This document shows positions 1 to 10,150 of a stretch of 64,000 nucleotides of DNA, in pieces (the first letter of the stretch is position 1; every line of letters starts with the position of its first letter). The stretch comes from Chaetoceros tenuissimus (taxonomy: Eukaryota; Bacillariophyta; Thalassiosirophyceae; Chaetocerotales; Chaetocerotaceae). The stretch is taken from the NCBI GenBank assembly GCA_021927905.1, contig BLLK01000057.1, forward strand, positions 682,001-746,000, read 5' to 3'. The notes below the pieces were generated by a model. It was not told the DNA's origin and did not search any database. It saw only the letters and a program-made list of their open reading frames with translations. The position numbers and the translations under genes were made by a program.

Positions 1-55
1 CTCGTGTCCTTTTAGAAGGCTGTTTCTTGTTTGGTTTTGCCATTGCCTTTACCAT
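1..55 (-). CDS. Possible N-terminus of a gene running off the left edge
   Basis: Reading leftwards from an ATG, 18 codons stay open to the window edge and give a Lys/Gln/Arg-rich start (MVKAMAKPNKKQPSKRT). A basic open start of this kind could be a nuclear or ribosomal protein, but the stretch is too short to identify and may be chance. No upstream element was recognised. Confidence 0.22.
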   Translation of the reverse strand, partial: MVKAMAKPNKKQPSKRTR

Positions 56-504
56 TGTAGTGAAATAAAATACAAATAGGTGTTGATAAACAACACACTT
101 CATTCTTCCTTCTTCCTTCATCGGCGGATCTCGTTCTAGTGTCTTGTGATGAGAACCGTGATATAACGTCTTATAACTGCTATGACTCAGATGATAGTAT
201 CCATGTCACTGCGATTTTTAAGACAACTGTTCTCTTTGTTATCAACTTAAAGATGAACTTCATCTCTATACAAGTTGTGCACTTGCTATTACAAATATAT
301 ACAGCAAATACTGGAAGTACAGATGATGGAGACAGTGATCACGGACCTACAACAGAGGGATGATCCAAAGAACGTTCTGTCAAAAGTCATATGACCATCA
401 ACTATCATCGAGAGTCATTGGTGCTGTACAAGTTGATTTATTTTAAAAGCATAACCAGAAACTTGAAGAGGCTCCTCGAAACGGCTCCACGTAAGATCAA
501 GAAT
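56..504. other. Intergenic, no gene seen
   Basis: AT-rich sequence. The only longer open frame starts with GTG and shows no recognisable protein character. I see no RNA gene or repeat. It lies 3' of the ankyrin gene. Confidence 0.5.
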
Positions 505-2499
505 TCAACGAGTATCCAAACTCAGATTAACCTGTGAGAATACAACATCGAACACATCATCAAACTCTTTTCTGAATGTTTCGTCATCGATGTTACCTTT
601 CTCTTTCAAATATTTAATGGTTGCTACAATTCTGGGAACTCGTGTTTTTAACAATATCGAAATGGGATCTGAGGGATTTATGTAGAAAGTCTTGAGGAAG
701 TGAATAAGGTTCGTTATACATTCGATTGCATTGAATGCATGGCCATTTTCGACAAGGTAATATAATGAATCAAAATTTCCTAATTGCGCAGCATCAGAGC
801 TGCATTTCTCAGTGAACTCAAATCCATGTTCATGAAAAAATTGCAACATTTGATCATCGTTTGTTTTTGATACAGCCAGTTCAAGATGTTTGCTACTCAT
901 CGGGTACCCATGTTTAACAAAGAAGCGAACTATGCTCCATTTTCTATACTTAATTGCCTCGGAATATGAGTAGTCATCAAATGGACATTTGTTGTCATGG
1001 AGGTACTTCAATATCTCCCTGTCAGCCCAGTCAAATCCAACTGCAGTAACAGCCTCATGAAAACATTGTGCAGATAATTGGTATCCATTCTCATGGAAAT
1101 AACGTAAGCTTTCCAAATGACAAAATCGTATTGCTACGAGTAGACATTTTCCTTCTTCATACCGAGGGCATCCCTTTTCGTATAGAAATTTTAAACAAGG
1201 CAAGCTTTTTCCTGAAATGGCATAATAAAAGCATTCTTCATCCCAAGGACAACTCTTTTCATGTAGAAAGCGCAAACAATGCAAATGACCTCCGGCTGCT
1301 GCTCTTCCACAGCTTTCTTCATCCCAAGGGCAACTCTGTTCATGTAGAAAGCGCAAACAATTCAAGTGTCCTCTGGCTGCAGTCTCTGCACATATACCAC
1401 TGTCAAATTGACAACCATGGCTATGAAGAAATTCTAGACACTTCAAATGCCCTCCGTATGCTGCTCCAAATACACACATCCTTTCGTTCCATTGACAACC
1501 ATGGCTATGGAGAAATTCTAGACAGTCCAAATGCCCTTTGGATGCTGCCTCTGTGCAGCTCTCTTCATCCCATGGAAAATTGTTACGATGGAAGATTTCT
1601 AGGTACTCAATATTTCCTAAAGATGCTGCCAGAGAGCAGATACTTTCACTTCGTGGGCATTTATTCTTGATCAAATAATTCAAGAGTTTGAGCTTACGTC
1701 CACGCACAGCCTCAATATAGCAGTCCTTATCTAAATTCCAACCTTGCCGATGAAGATATTTCAGGCATTTAAAATGACCAGCTTTTATAGATATTGAACA
1801 ACATGAAAGTGATGCTCTTGTACAGTTGCTGCTTTCAACAGGGATTGGATAACCTAATGTATGCAGGAATTGTAGTACATCAATTCTGCCACGACATGCA
1901 GCAGCCTCAACAAAAGCGCAAAAGTCCTTTTTTAGTGATATTTTTAGCAAGGCTTCATCTCGGTCGGGGTACATAAAGATATGATTCAAAGTTATTTTCA
2001 TGGTCGATCTAAGTACATCTATGTTCCCTGTATAAGCGCAATACCATCGTAGTAAAAATAAAGTATCCATGTTATGATCTTGCTCTTTGATTGTAGTGTT
2101 GACATTACTGCCTTTAATGCGGCTTTCATACAAAAAGATTTTGGCACGATGGATCGATAAAGCAGCTTCACTGATGAATGTCTGATTGCCGAAGCCGTTG
2201 CTCTTGTAGGTATTGTATATTTTCTTGGAAGTTGGTGCGACATAACGAAAGCTTCCTTTCCCAATAAAGTCAAAGATTATACTTTTTGGACCATCAGCTG
2301 TTCCGTGTTCTAAGAGAGAGCCCAAGTCTTTGACGTCTTGACTTATATCTTGGTTCATCATGAATTCAACAGAAGAGTACTTTGTTCTTTTGTTTGGCTG
2401 TGATATAGAAATATCTACTGTGCTGAGGTCTATGTCAATGTTTGGGTTCATCGTGAATTTGTTATTCTCCTTCGTATTATAGAGAACAATTGCAAGCAT
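505..2499 (-). CDS. Ankyrin-repeat protein with short diatom-type repeats
   Basis: A single uninterrupted 664-codon frame. After an N-terminal region of about 200 residues without recognisable repeats comes a run of repeats of roughly 25-28 residues with the pattern GHLxCLxFLHxxGCxWDEExC (about residues 205-560), then a less regular C-terminal part. This is the divergent ankyrin style common in diatom and giant-virus proteins, where each repeat is a helix pair used for protein-protein contact. No enzymatic domain, signal peptide or membrane segment is evident, so an intracellular scaffold or adaptor is the likely role. A second in-frame ATG lies 16 codons in (at 2451) and gives a more hydrophilic start (MNPNIDIDLSTV), so the true start is uncertain. 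Neighbours give no functional clue. Confidence 0.85.
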   Translation of the reverse strand: MLAIVLYNTKENNKFTMNPNIDIDLSTVDISISQPNKRTKYSSVEFMMNQDISQDVKDLGSLLEHGTADGPKSIIFDFIGKGSFRYVAPTSKKIYNTYKSNGFGNQTFISEAALSIHRAKIFLYESRIKGSNVNTTIKEQDHNMDTLFLLRWYCAYTGNIDVLRSTMKITLNHIFMYPDRDEALLKISLKKDFCAFVEAAACRGRIDVLQFLHTLGYPIPVESSNCTRASLSCCSISIKAGHFKCLKYLHRQGWNLDKDCYIEAVRGRKLKLLNYLIKNKCPRSESICSLAASLGNIEYLEIFHRNNFPWDEESCTEAASKGHLDCLEFLHSHGCQWNERMCVFGAAYGGHLKCLEFLHSHGCQFDSGICAETAARGHLNCLRFLHEQSCPWDEESCGRAAAGGHLHCLRFLHEKSCPWDEECFYYAISGKSLPCLKFLYEKGCPRYEEGKCLLVAIRFCHLESLRYFHENGYQLSAQCFHEAVTAVGFDWADREILKYLHDNKCPFDDYSYSEAIKYRKWSIVRFFVKHGYPMSSKHLELAVSKTNDDQMLQFFHEHGFEFTEKCSSDAAQLGNFDSLYYLVENGHAFNAIECITNLIHFLKTFYINPSDPISILLKTRVPRIVATIKYLKEKGNIDDETFRKEFDDVFDVVFSQVNLSLDTR

Positions 2500-2802
2500 G
2501 TAGAAGCACCACTTTGAAAATACACTTGTAGCTTGCCTCTAATTGAAATCACGGTGTGTTATAAGGCTGAGACAGGGAGGACTAAACCTTTTTTATTATG
2601 AACGACAGCTCACAAAAATTTCATCAAGAAAAGAGTCGAAACAAGTCCTCTTTTCCAGCGTTCACGGAAGAGAAGAGAGTGAAAAGAAATCAGGTCGCGC
2701 CACAAAAATTGCTTCGATTCAATTCTTTTTTGTTCTCTAGACTGGACATACGTACATCCATACTTGACACTAAACACCAACCCAAAATGGACAAAGGGGT
2801 GG

Positions 2803-2855
<53 letters not shown>

Positions 2856-3135
2856 ACCTAATAGAGAGGATATTCCGCCAATCAATGCAACTCCAATGCA
2901 ATGTTTACTCTCATTTATCAAGAGAGGAGATTTGAGAGGGAAACATGTGAGGGCTCATTGTTTTGACTCTACTCCACGCTGGTAGCTAGTGGTGATGAAA
3001 TCAATTACTACGAACAGCTAGTTTATAAGCAGCAGAAAGCAATTCCAAAGCAAAGTACTAACAGAAAATCATTCGCAATTGGAGTGGTGATCTTCAAGTG
3101 CAACTTCTTATTGACAAAGTCGTTAGCTCTTCATC
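2500..3135. other. Divergent intergenic region
   Basis: Separates the ankyrin gene (-) from the first LRR_5 gene (+), so it should hold both promoters. It contains a perfect CT microsatellite and no convincing gene. Open frames here on either strand are simple Leu/Ser or Arg/Glu readings of the CT run. Confidence 0.5.
2807..2852. repeat. (CT)23 microsatellite
   Basis: Twenty-three uninterrupted CT dinucleotides in the divergent promoter region. As a GA/CT tract upstream of two genes it could bind GAGA-type factors or influence nucleosomes, but that is inference. It should be length-polymorphic. Confidence 0.97.
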
Positions 3136-3960
3136 ATGAGGGTTGCTACAGTCGATGGTCTCGTGACTCTCTTTTATGACGGATCTGAGCCACTCTACAA
3201 TTCAGATCTACATGATGAGTGGTTTGTAAAATGGAACGAACATTATAGGAATGATGGTAATTGGGAAGATTGGGACCTTTCTGATGAATGTAAGAGATAC
3301 TGGGGAGAAAGGCAATCATGGCAGCAAATAATTGTTATCAATGGTGTCACTGAGATTCCAGATGTTACTTTCTGTTACTGCTTCAACATCAGATGTGTCA
3401 TCTTTGCTGATACAGTGATTAGAATTGAAATATCTGCTTTCTATCTTTGCAAAAGTCTTGTCTCCGTGAAGTGGTCCATCAACTTAGAATTCATTGGAGA
3501 AGCGTCATTCGAATATTGCGACCTTTCAAGTGTCTTCATTCCGCCAAGATGCAGAGAGATTGGAGAATATGCATTCTGTGGCAACAGGAACTTGGAAATT
3601 TTGAATGTTCCACAGAATGCAAATCTAGTGGAGCCACAATGGATCATTCGTGATACAGCACTTTACTCTAAATATCCACACCAACGAGCAGAAGTAGATG
3701 TATGGCTAAAGAATATCAACAATCATGACAAATTTGCTTTGCATAGAGTCTGTGCCTCTTTCGAACCGACTCTAGATTTGGTCCTCAATACTATGAAGGA
3801 AAAGGGAGGACTAAAGGCATTCAAGGTAGAGAATAGCATCGGCATTACTCCGTCACGATACTTGAATGAGAACCCATATGCTAAAGTAACGGAGAAGGAA
3901 GTCATTGAAAAATATGTCTTGCAGATGATGGGCGAAGTATCTAATACTGACGAAGTTTAA
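3136..3960 (+). CDS. BspA-type leucine-rich repeat (LRR_5) protein
   Basis: 274 residues starting MRVATVDGLVTLFYDG, the family's conserved N-terminus. Residues about 70-175 hold four to five LRR_5 repeats with the AFxxCxxLxxIxxPxxxxxIG rhythm (for example SSVFIPPRCREIGEYAFC). The last ~90 residues form a domain shared by all paralogues here: W(L/I)KNINN, LHRVCASFEP, then IGITPSRYL and ENPYAKV. LRR_5 repeats form an extended beta-solenoid for protein binding; the C-terminal domain has no name I can give. No signal peptide or TM segment is visible. The C-terminus is nearly identical to the gene at 49131-49958 on the other strand, so the two are recent inverted duplicates over that part. No intron needed. 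Confidence 0.88.
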   Translation: MRVATVDGLVTLFYDGSEPLYNSDLHDEWFVKWNEHYRNDGNWEDWDLSDECKRYWGERQSWQQIIVINGVTEIPDVTFCYCFNIRCVIFADTVIRIEISAFYLCKSLVSVKWSINLEFIGEASFEYCDLSSVFIPPRCREIGEYAFCGNRNLEILNVPQNANLVEPQWIIRDTALYSKYPHQRAEVDVWLKNINNHDKFALHRVCASFEPTLDLVLNTMKEKGGLKAFKVENSIGITPSRYLNENPYAKVTEKEVIEKYVLQMMGEVSNTDEV

Positions 3961-4879
3961 ATAAACAAACATAATTGTAATACTCAATGATTATTCTAGT
4001 CCATCTTCAAGTAAATTATTATGTTACATCAATCGCGATCGCTTGCATCAATTGTCTTGAGTATAAGTAATTGAGTGTGGTCTGTTATAATGCAAGAGTC
4101 TATTCTGCTACTGAGTGTCATGAGCTATGTACATTGAAAAAATGAAAAACAAGTTGACTACTTTGACAAAAAGACAAACTTATAATTCAAAGCTACAACC
4201 GTGCTTGGAGCTGAGAAACACTCCATCTACAGACCAAGTGTTACTCCTTTTTCATTGAGTGACTATCGATCTCTGTAAACACTCACCCATTTATTCTTTA
4301 TCCTTTCATTTACGTCAGCTTTGAACTAGAAATCTTTCTATTGCAATCAGTATAATGTATCCAACAACACTAGATGTATCCTTATCTAATGGTGCTATCT
4401 CTGTGGAACATTAACTGGCTGTCTATGCAGTAATGACCTATGAATCTGTTTCGTGCTGAGGAGCGAGTTCTGTATTAGGTCTTGTCAATGGTCCACATTA
4501 TCATTTACTCCTTATTTCCAATCTGATTTTCTATTTCTGATGTCCAAAGTTTATTCTTTTGGCGGACAGAAAGTTTTCAGGCTCTTTTTAAATTTGCAAT
4601 TGCGATCAGCGATCAATTTGGGATCCATTCCTTCTTGGATTTAAATGTTTATTAAAATACACTCTACATTTGGTTCTTATTGAGTGTATATCTAATATTT
4701 TCATTGGTATTAGGTATTGTAGTAACTTCATTGAAATGTAGTCACTCTCAAAAATAAGAAGATCGAAGTAAAGAAGTGAAAAGAAATAGAGACGTTAAAA
4801 GGGGTTACAAATTTGTCCTATTTGACAGCTCGTCATTGTTCGGTGCTACAATAAAAGGAAGTATAGTACAAATCAATTC
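3961..4879. other. Intergenic, no gene seen
   Basis: AT-rich sequence 3' of the first LRR_5 gene. Short open frames have non-ATG starts or no protein character. No repeat or RNA gene recognised. Confidence 0.45.
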
Positions 4880-5151
4880 AGTTCCTAATAGAATCTCTCC
4901 ATTGTAATAAAAGAGAGACAACTAGTCTTCTTCTTCCCTTATATATCATATAATGCAGCACATACATTTTACTGCACATATATATAACTGCATATTTGAT
5001 GTGAGTCAATAGAATGGGTCGATATACATCTTTTGACGCATCGTGAAGGAACAACAAGCAACCTGCTCTCTCGCTTGAGAAGCTTGAGGACTCTTCTTCC
5101 AACATTCAGTCAACATTGATTTTATATAAACTCAAAAACTTTTTCTTTATC
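4880..5151 (+). promoter_or_regulatory. Duplicated promoter of an LRR_5 gene
   Basis: This stretch matches, in inverted orientation, the upstream region of the LRR_5 gene starting at 43782. Shared blocks are CTTATATATCATATAATGCAG, a TATATATAACTGCATATTTG block and TGAGTCAATAGAATGGGTC. Near the ATG both carry a TTCAGTC motif followed by a TATAAACTC block (here at 5105-5133). Conservation next to paralogous ORFs suggests it contains the core promoter and TSS; exact TSS not determinable. Confidence 0.5.
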
Positions 5152-5976
5152 ATGAGGATTGCTACAGTTGATGGTCTTGTGACTGTTTTCTACGAAGGAT
5201 CCAAACCACTCTACAATGAGCTGCTTGAAGAAGAGTTGAGTCATGCACATCAACAAAATCTGGATCCATCGGAAGAATGCAAGGAGTACCTATCGGAGAG
5301 ACTATCATGGCAGCAGGTAATTGTTGTTAAAGGAGTGACAATGATTCAATTTTGTTCTTTTAAAAGATGTGAAAATATAAAAAGGATTATCTTTGCTGAC
5401 ACAGTGACTCGAATTGATGCATCTGCCTTTGCCTATTGCAAAAGCCTATACTACATAAAACTTTCTATCAGCTTGAGATATGTAGGACGGGGCGCATTTC
5501 ATGGTTGCAAGCTTACATCTGTATTCATCCCGCCAAGGTGCAGATATATCGGAAATGCATTTGCTCACAACAAAAATTTGACAGTATTAAATGTTCCACA
5601 ACACATAGGTCTAGATACGAATGCTATTGAAAATACCAAGCTTTTTGAAATCTCTCCTTTTGAAAGTGAAAGAATGAAAGTTAGAGAAGCCTATAGATTG
5701 TATTTCTACGAGCGTCATCATGAGGAAATCAATTCGTGGCTCAAAAACACCAACATTAACGAAGAGTTTGCTTTGCATAGAGTTTGCGCCTCTTTCGAAC
5801 CTACACTGGACATGATTGTCGACGCCATGAAGGACAAAGGTGGACCCAAAGCTTTCAAAGTAGAGAACAGCATCGGAATCACTCCATCACGATACTTGAA
5901 AGAGAATCCATATGCAGAAGTCACCGAGAACGAAGTCATTGAAAAATACGTTTTGAAGATGATGGGAGAGTTGTAA
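5152..5976 (+). CDS. BspA-type leucine-rich repeat (LRR_5) protein
   Basis: 274 residues from the ATG giving MRIATVDGLVTVFYEG. An in-frame extension upstream has only a TTG, so this ATG, which matches the paralogues, is chosen. LRR_5 repeats lie at about residues 65-165 (AFAYCKSLYYIKLSISLRYV, then SVFIPPRCRYIG). The C-terminal family domain carries WLKNTN, LHRVCASFEP, IGITPSRYL and ENPYAEV. Compared with the gene at 3136 it lacks part of the acidic stretch before the repeats and has a longer linker with a Tyr/His-rich patch. Probably a soluble protein-binding protein. It shares its promoter with the frameshifted paralogue at 42935-43782. Confidence 0.88.
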   Translation: MRIATVDGLVTVFYEGSKPLYNELLEEELSHAHQQNLDPSEECKEYLSERLSWQQVIVVKGVTMIQFCSFKRCENIKRIIFADTVTRIDASAFAYCKSLYYIKLSISLRYVGRGAFHGCKLTSVFIPPRCRYIGNAFAHNKNLTVLNVPQHIGLDTNAIENTKLFEISPFESERMKVREAYRLYFYERHHEEINSWLKNTNINEEFALHRVCASFEPTLDMIVDAMKDKGGPKAFKVENSIGITPSRYLKENPYAEVTENEVIEKYVLKMMGEL

Positions 5977-7058
5977 ATGAACTTGACATGAGATTACAAT
6001 AGCACTGGTTCAATAAAGTTAGGATACTAATCAAAAGAAATTTTATTCTATACTCATAGTTTCTATATTGTTGGAACCAATGCCCAGAAGCACAGCCTAA
6101 TCATTCACAGTACCATTGCAATCATGCTAATAACAAAAATTTTGGACATGACGGGTTTTGAAAAGTAAATGAACTTGATACATTTGCATAGCACTTCCCA
6201 AACTTAATCTAACATCATAACATATTCTATATTCGTAGCATCTCAATGCTTGGAACCAATGCCAAGCCATGAATATTCAAGGTATTAGAAGCTCGTTCTC
6301 GTTCACAATATTCCTAAACTTTCAAAGCCTTGATATCTTCGTCCTTTGCTAAGGATTCATTCTCCATTCTCCATGTTTTAGAAGTGTAGGATGGTTATGA
6401 GAAGTGTATCCTCCACAAAAACAAAACTGGTAGCACCAAGTCCTTCTGAGGTTTACTAGCAGTATGTGAATTGAGATTGCAACTCCTCGTCAAGTGATCC
6501 GGGCTGATTGTAAATTCTGGTTTATAAATTTCTTTTTCCAAACAATTACAAACTCTTGTTTGTATGAACCGGTCTGCATGTCATTATCACTAGTGACCGC
6601 CAATCAGAAATTGAAGGTATCGTATCATACTTCCTTTAGAAATTTATTCTCAAGTACAGTAAATGCATTCAAGTTAAGGAGCTTACTAGAGTGATGGAGA
6701 TGCATTTAGTGTAACAACTATCAGTTGCAAGTGGTGCATGTGGTGCATGTAAGAAAATATTCTCAACGCTCGCTTTTTTGCCACCACGAACAGATATTGA
6801 TGAGCTAATCGTGTCGAATGACTTCAACATGGGACTAAAACATTTCTTTTTCGTAGAGCCCCTTTCTTCTTTCTTCTTTAGTTTTACAACGTTTCACTGG
6901 CATCTTTATTGTTACCTTGAAGGATATGTTATTGATAAATAGAATGGCATCACATTTATGACTTGTAAAAATGGATTAACTGTAGTTTTGATGCAAAATG
7001 ACTGAATGGTCGATTTTTATCTTTTTTTAGACTGCATTCTGATGTGACTTATGCAGTT
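5977..7058. other. Intergenic with a degenerate internal duplication
   Basis: No gene seen. Two related segments occur near 5975-6110 and 6165-6280: each begins TGAACTTGA, passes AATAGCAC or CATAGCACT, and ends with TTGGAACCAATGCC. They look like an old tandem duplication of a 3' flank. Confidence 0.4.
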
Positions 7059-7084
7059 CTTTTCAGTCAAATTCTATAAAAGTC
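7059..7084 (+). promoter_or_regulatory. Conserved CAGTC/TATA promoter element
   Basis: CTTTTCAGTCAAATTCTAT runs directly into TATAAAAG, about 60-85 bp before the LRR_5 ATG. The same 19 bases occur upstream of the LRR_5 gene starting at 49958 (on the minus strand near 50050). A related TTCAGTC element precedes the genes starting at 5152 and 43782. Probably a core-promoter element (TATA box and initiator context); function is inferred. Confidence 0.45.
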
Positions 7085-7143
7085 AACATTATATTTCTAC
7101 TACATATTCATTATACAAATAAATTGAATAGCTGGCTTTTGAA

Positions 7144-7983
7144 ATGAGGGTTGCTACTGTTGACGGTCTCGTTACTCTCTTTTACGATGGATCCAAGCCA
7201 CTCTACAATTCAGATCTAGAGATGGAGTGGCTCGACAATTCCAAATACCATGGTTATAGTAGAATTGTTGACCGTTGGGAAGAATGGGATCTATCCGATG
7301 ATTGCAAGAGATACTGGAGAGAAAGACAGACATGGCAGCAAGTAATTGTTGTTGAAGGTGTCGTGGAAATTACAGAATTTTCTTTTCGTTATTGCAAGAA
7401 CATCAAGAGAGTCATCATGGCTGATACTGTTATCAGGATTGAAGAATATGCTTTCAACGGATGCAAAAGCCTTGCTTTTATCAAGTGGTCAATCAATATT
7501 GAAGTAATTGAGTATGATGCTTTCTATGGATGTAACCTTTCCAGTGTCTTCATACCGCCAAGATGCAGAGTAATTGGAGTCTCAGCATTTATGTTCAACC
7601 GCAACTTGGCACTCTTTCATGTCCCTCAGGATGCACAACTTGGTGATAAACTTCTTGCTCAAACAAAATTGATTAAAGGTTCTCCTTTCGAATTAGATAA
7701 ATATGGATGCTACGATGGTAGTCAAACTGAAGAAGTAAACAATTGGATCAAGAACATCAACAACGGTGACAAGTATTCACTTCATAGAGCTTGTAGCTCT
7801 TTTCAGCCCCTCAAGGAAGTACTCATGCCAATCGTAAGAAATCAAGGAATTGGAGCATTCCACATCCAGAACGACATGGGTATTACTCCATCTCAGTATT
7901 TGAAAGAGAATCCATATACTGATATGAAGGAGATGGATATTGTTAAGGAATATCTAATGACGATGATGGGAGAATTGGAGTAA
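7144..7983 (+). CDS. BspA-type leucine-rich repeat (LRR_5) protein
   Basis: 279 residues starting MRVATVDGLVTLFYDG at an ATG. LRR_5 repeats at about 70-170 include AFNGCKSLAFIKWSINIEVI and SVFIPPRCRVIG. The C-terminal family domain is a distinct variant: WIKNINNGDKYSLHRACSS, then MGITPSQYLKENPY and a terminal MTMMGELE. This variant is shared with the isolated fragment at 42356-42712, so the two are close relatives. No signal peptide, membrane segment or intron is visible. Likely a protein-binding solenoid; partner unknown. Confidence 0.88.
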   Translation: MRVATVDGLVTLFYDGSKPLYNSDLEMEWLDNSKYHGYSRIVDRWEEWDLSDDCKRYWRERQTWQQVIVVEGVVEITEFSFRYCKNIKRVIMADTVIRIEEYAFNGCKSLAFIKWSINIEVIEYDAFYGCNLSSVFIPPRCRVIGVSAFMFNRNLALFHVPQDAQLGDKLLAQTKLIKGSPFELDKYGCYDGSQTEEVNNWIKNINNGDKYSLHRACSSFQPLKEVLMPIVRNQGIGAFHIQNDMGITPSQYLKENPYTDMKEMDIVKEYLMTMMGELE

Positions 7984-8700
7984 GACTTCAGAGTCTTTCA
8001 TGCATGTACTCAAATCATGACAAGGAGAATATTTCTATGGGAAGGTCAATAGCTTGAAACTTATTATTGTGTGTTTCTATTTCCATGCTTCACTGAAATC
8101 ATAACTTCAGTTTGTTTTAATCTCCATATTTAATAATACATTAGAAGCCAAGCCAAGACTTTAAAAATATGAATAAAATATCATCGTCGCTATTTCAAAT
8201 TTATTTATGATTAGATCCCCTTTAGATTATATATTGAACATCGTTGTCAGCTGTGCATAATAGACAACAATGTTATTCTTCCATAGCTTATTTGTTTTCA
8301 CGCTTCGCTTCAAGGCTCGTCACTGTTACCCATTGAGATGACGAACCTATTATGAATTCGAGCCCCATATCGATTCATAAATATTTTTCCCTGACTCCAA
8401 CTCCTTGTATTCTTTTTGGAACAAGTGTATTATCCATCAATAAAGTCATTGACACTGTCCATTCACCAAATCTTCCAAAAACTGCAGTTAATCAAGCTAC
8501 GAGAGAAATCAGAAAGATATAGGAAGTGAGAATCTGTAATACTAGCATGGACATAAAAGGGAAAACAAAATACAATACTTACTCTCCCATATTTATCATC
8601 TTCCATCCTTCCGCCCCTCCATCCTTTGTATAATCTTCCACTCTTTCGTTCTACCAAACATCTTTCCAACACCTCGTCTTCTGTTCCAAAGTAATTCCTG
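7984..8700. other. Intergenic, no gene seen
   Basis: AT-rich sequence downstream of the third LRR_5 gene. Open frames here lack protein character. Confidence 0.4.
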
Positions 8701-9093
8701 ATAGATTGCCTATTTCTAAAATAGACATTGCCGAGCAAAAGGCAAAGGGCGACACTGTACTCATTACTTCTAAGTAGAGGAGTCAGTGATGATCGACGAG
8801 TGACTGCCTACTTCGAAAGTAAGCAAGTCGACAAGAGAGACAGGAGACTATCTATTTCTAAAATAGAATAGTACAGCAGAACAGTGACTGCTCACTTCGA
8901 AAATAAGCAAGTCAGAAAGGAGCGAAGAGTCAATATCTATCCATTTCTAAAATGGAGTAGCATCATACAAATCTATTCAATCAAGTCGAGATTATTGAAT
9001 AGATTTGTGTGAAGAAAAAGAAAAGTGTTGTATGAAATTCTATCTGTTGTGTTTCGTTTCAGCGATCATCTGAGACAAACGATGATCGCTGAA
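8701..9093. ncRNA. Cluster of short hairpins, possible structured RNA or MITE-like element
   Basis: Within 400 bp there are at least seven inverted repeats. Three short ones share a CTA loop: CTATTTCTAAAATAG at 8710-8724 and again at 8852-8866, and CCATTTCTAAAATGG at 8941-8955. In the third, one base is changed on both sides of the stem so pairing is kept. TACTTCTAAGTA (8765-8776) and the TACTTCGAAAGTA core near 8810 form similar stems; the latter sits inside a longer GACTGC / GCAAGTC stem, repeated in weaker form near 8886-8914. Two perfect longer hairpins follow: a 15-bp stem with a 12-nt loop (8967-8981/8994-9008) and a 13-bp stem with a 10-nt loop (9058-9070/9081-9093). No protein frame explains it. 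Whether it is transcribed is unknown. Confidence 0.4.
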
Positions 9094-10021
9094 TTCCAGA
9101 AAATTTGTCGCTGACAGGAATCTTTTAGCTAAAAAAGTCATATTAGAAATTGGATTTATAGGTTTCGAGCCTTCAACAACTCCAGGATCAATAATCAATA
9201 GACACAAGCGACCTCTAATACAACATTGCAATTACTCAATGTACCGTACAAGCCGAGCTGATATCTATCTCTTGCTTGTTTGCTTCTTCTATCTAGATTG
9301 GAATAGTTTTGTAGTGAGAAGAGAACAGGAGTTGGGCCTGATCATGGCCACCACTCTTTCCAGTCAAGCTCTTTGGAAAGCAAAAGGCTCCTATGTATTG
9401 ACATGTATAATTATCGATGGGAAAGCCCATAGATAGTCATAGGTGTATCCATATGCGCTTCTCTAGGCTTTCTAATTACAGACGCTTTGTATCCTTCTGT
9501 AGTAAGGATGGTGTTTTCTTAGAATGGTGTTTTCTTTACTCTACTTACAACAGTAATGATCAACCAATGATGATAGGAGCGAGCACGAACTATTGATTGC
9601 ATGGAAAGTAACGTTGAAGTTTTTAGAAGAGCGAGCTGGTTCCAACATCAGGTCTACAATAAATATCACTGATAGACGACCACAGTGAAGTGAAGGGATA
9701 TAACTCCATGATGATTTGCAAAATACAGGCTCTTCTTCTACCACTTTTAGGCAGCGTGGTATTCTTTTTAAACAAAGCTGCCTGTTGCTAAGTCATTCAC
9801 TCACATCATCGCCGCAAAGTTGAATACCGCCGTTGAAATGCACGCAATTGAATACTGCTTATGTAAAAAGTATAGAATTAATTATTTCATATCATGTATT
9901 CCACCTTATATTTTATTGAAAGCTAAGTTTACAAACCTTCTTTATTTTTTATAACTGTTAGAATAGAAACAGAGAATGACATGCATTCTTGAATAACCAT
10001 ATGAAAAGTTTGCATTCTTTT
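9094..10021. other. Intergenic, no gene seen
   Basis: Only short, unconvincing open frames. A GGTTTCGAGCC near 9158 resembles a tRNA T-arm but no tRNA fold surrounds it. Confidence 0.4.
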
Positions 10022-10150
10022 TCACACCAAATTTTCGTTTTCATCATTGGAAGAGTCTTCAACACTTAGTTGACCAAGAGGTAAATTATCATTCTGCATA
10101 TGAAAAGAGAAATTGCCAGTTTGATCTTGAGGAACATCTCCAGCGACCTG
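10022..10150 (-). pseudogene. In-frame C-terminal tail cut off by a stop codon
   Basis: Reading on from the stop of the 36-residue repeat gene, 42 more codons stay open in the same frame. They encode QVAGD, then FSFHMQNDNLPLGQLS, clearly another copy of the repeat, and end at their own TGA. In the other repeats the position of the stop is a Glu codon (NEQV), so a single G-to-T change explains it. Either a recent nonsense mutation, read-through, or a sequence error. Confidence 0.75.

Noticed and set aside
139-363. 74-codon open frame near the left end
   Set aside because: Starts at GTG, has no domain, promoter or paralogue; likely chance.
1068-1670. 200-codon plus-strand frame opposite the ankyrin repeats
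   Set aside because: Mirror reading of the repeat array on the other strand; no independent protein character.
2598-2985. Leu/Ser-rich and Arg/Glu-rich frames across the CT tract
   Set aside because: They exist only because a dinucleotide repeat is open in several frames.
8701-9010. CRISPR-like array
   Set aside because: Repeated hairpins are not evenly spaced and have no unique spacers; a eukaryotic nuclear region is not expected to carry one.
9150-9220. Possible tRNA (GGTTTCGAGCC)
   Set aside because: No acceptor or anticodon stem can be formed around it.
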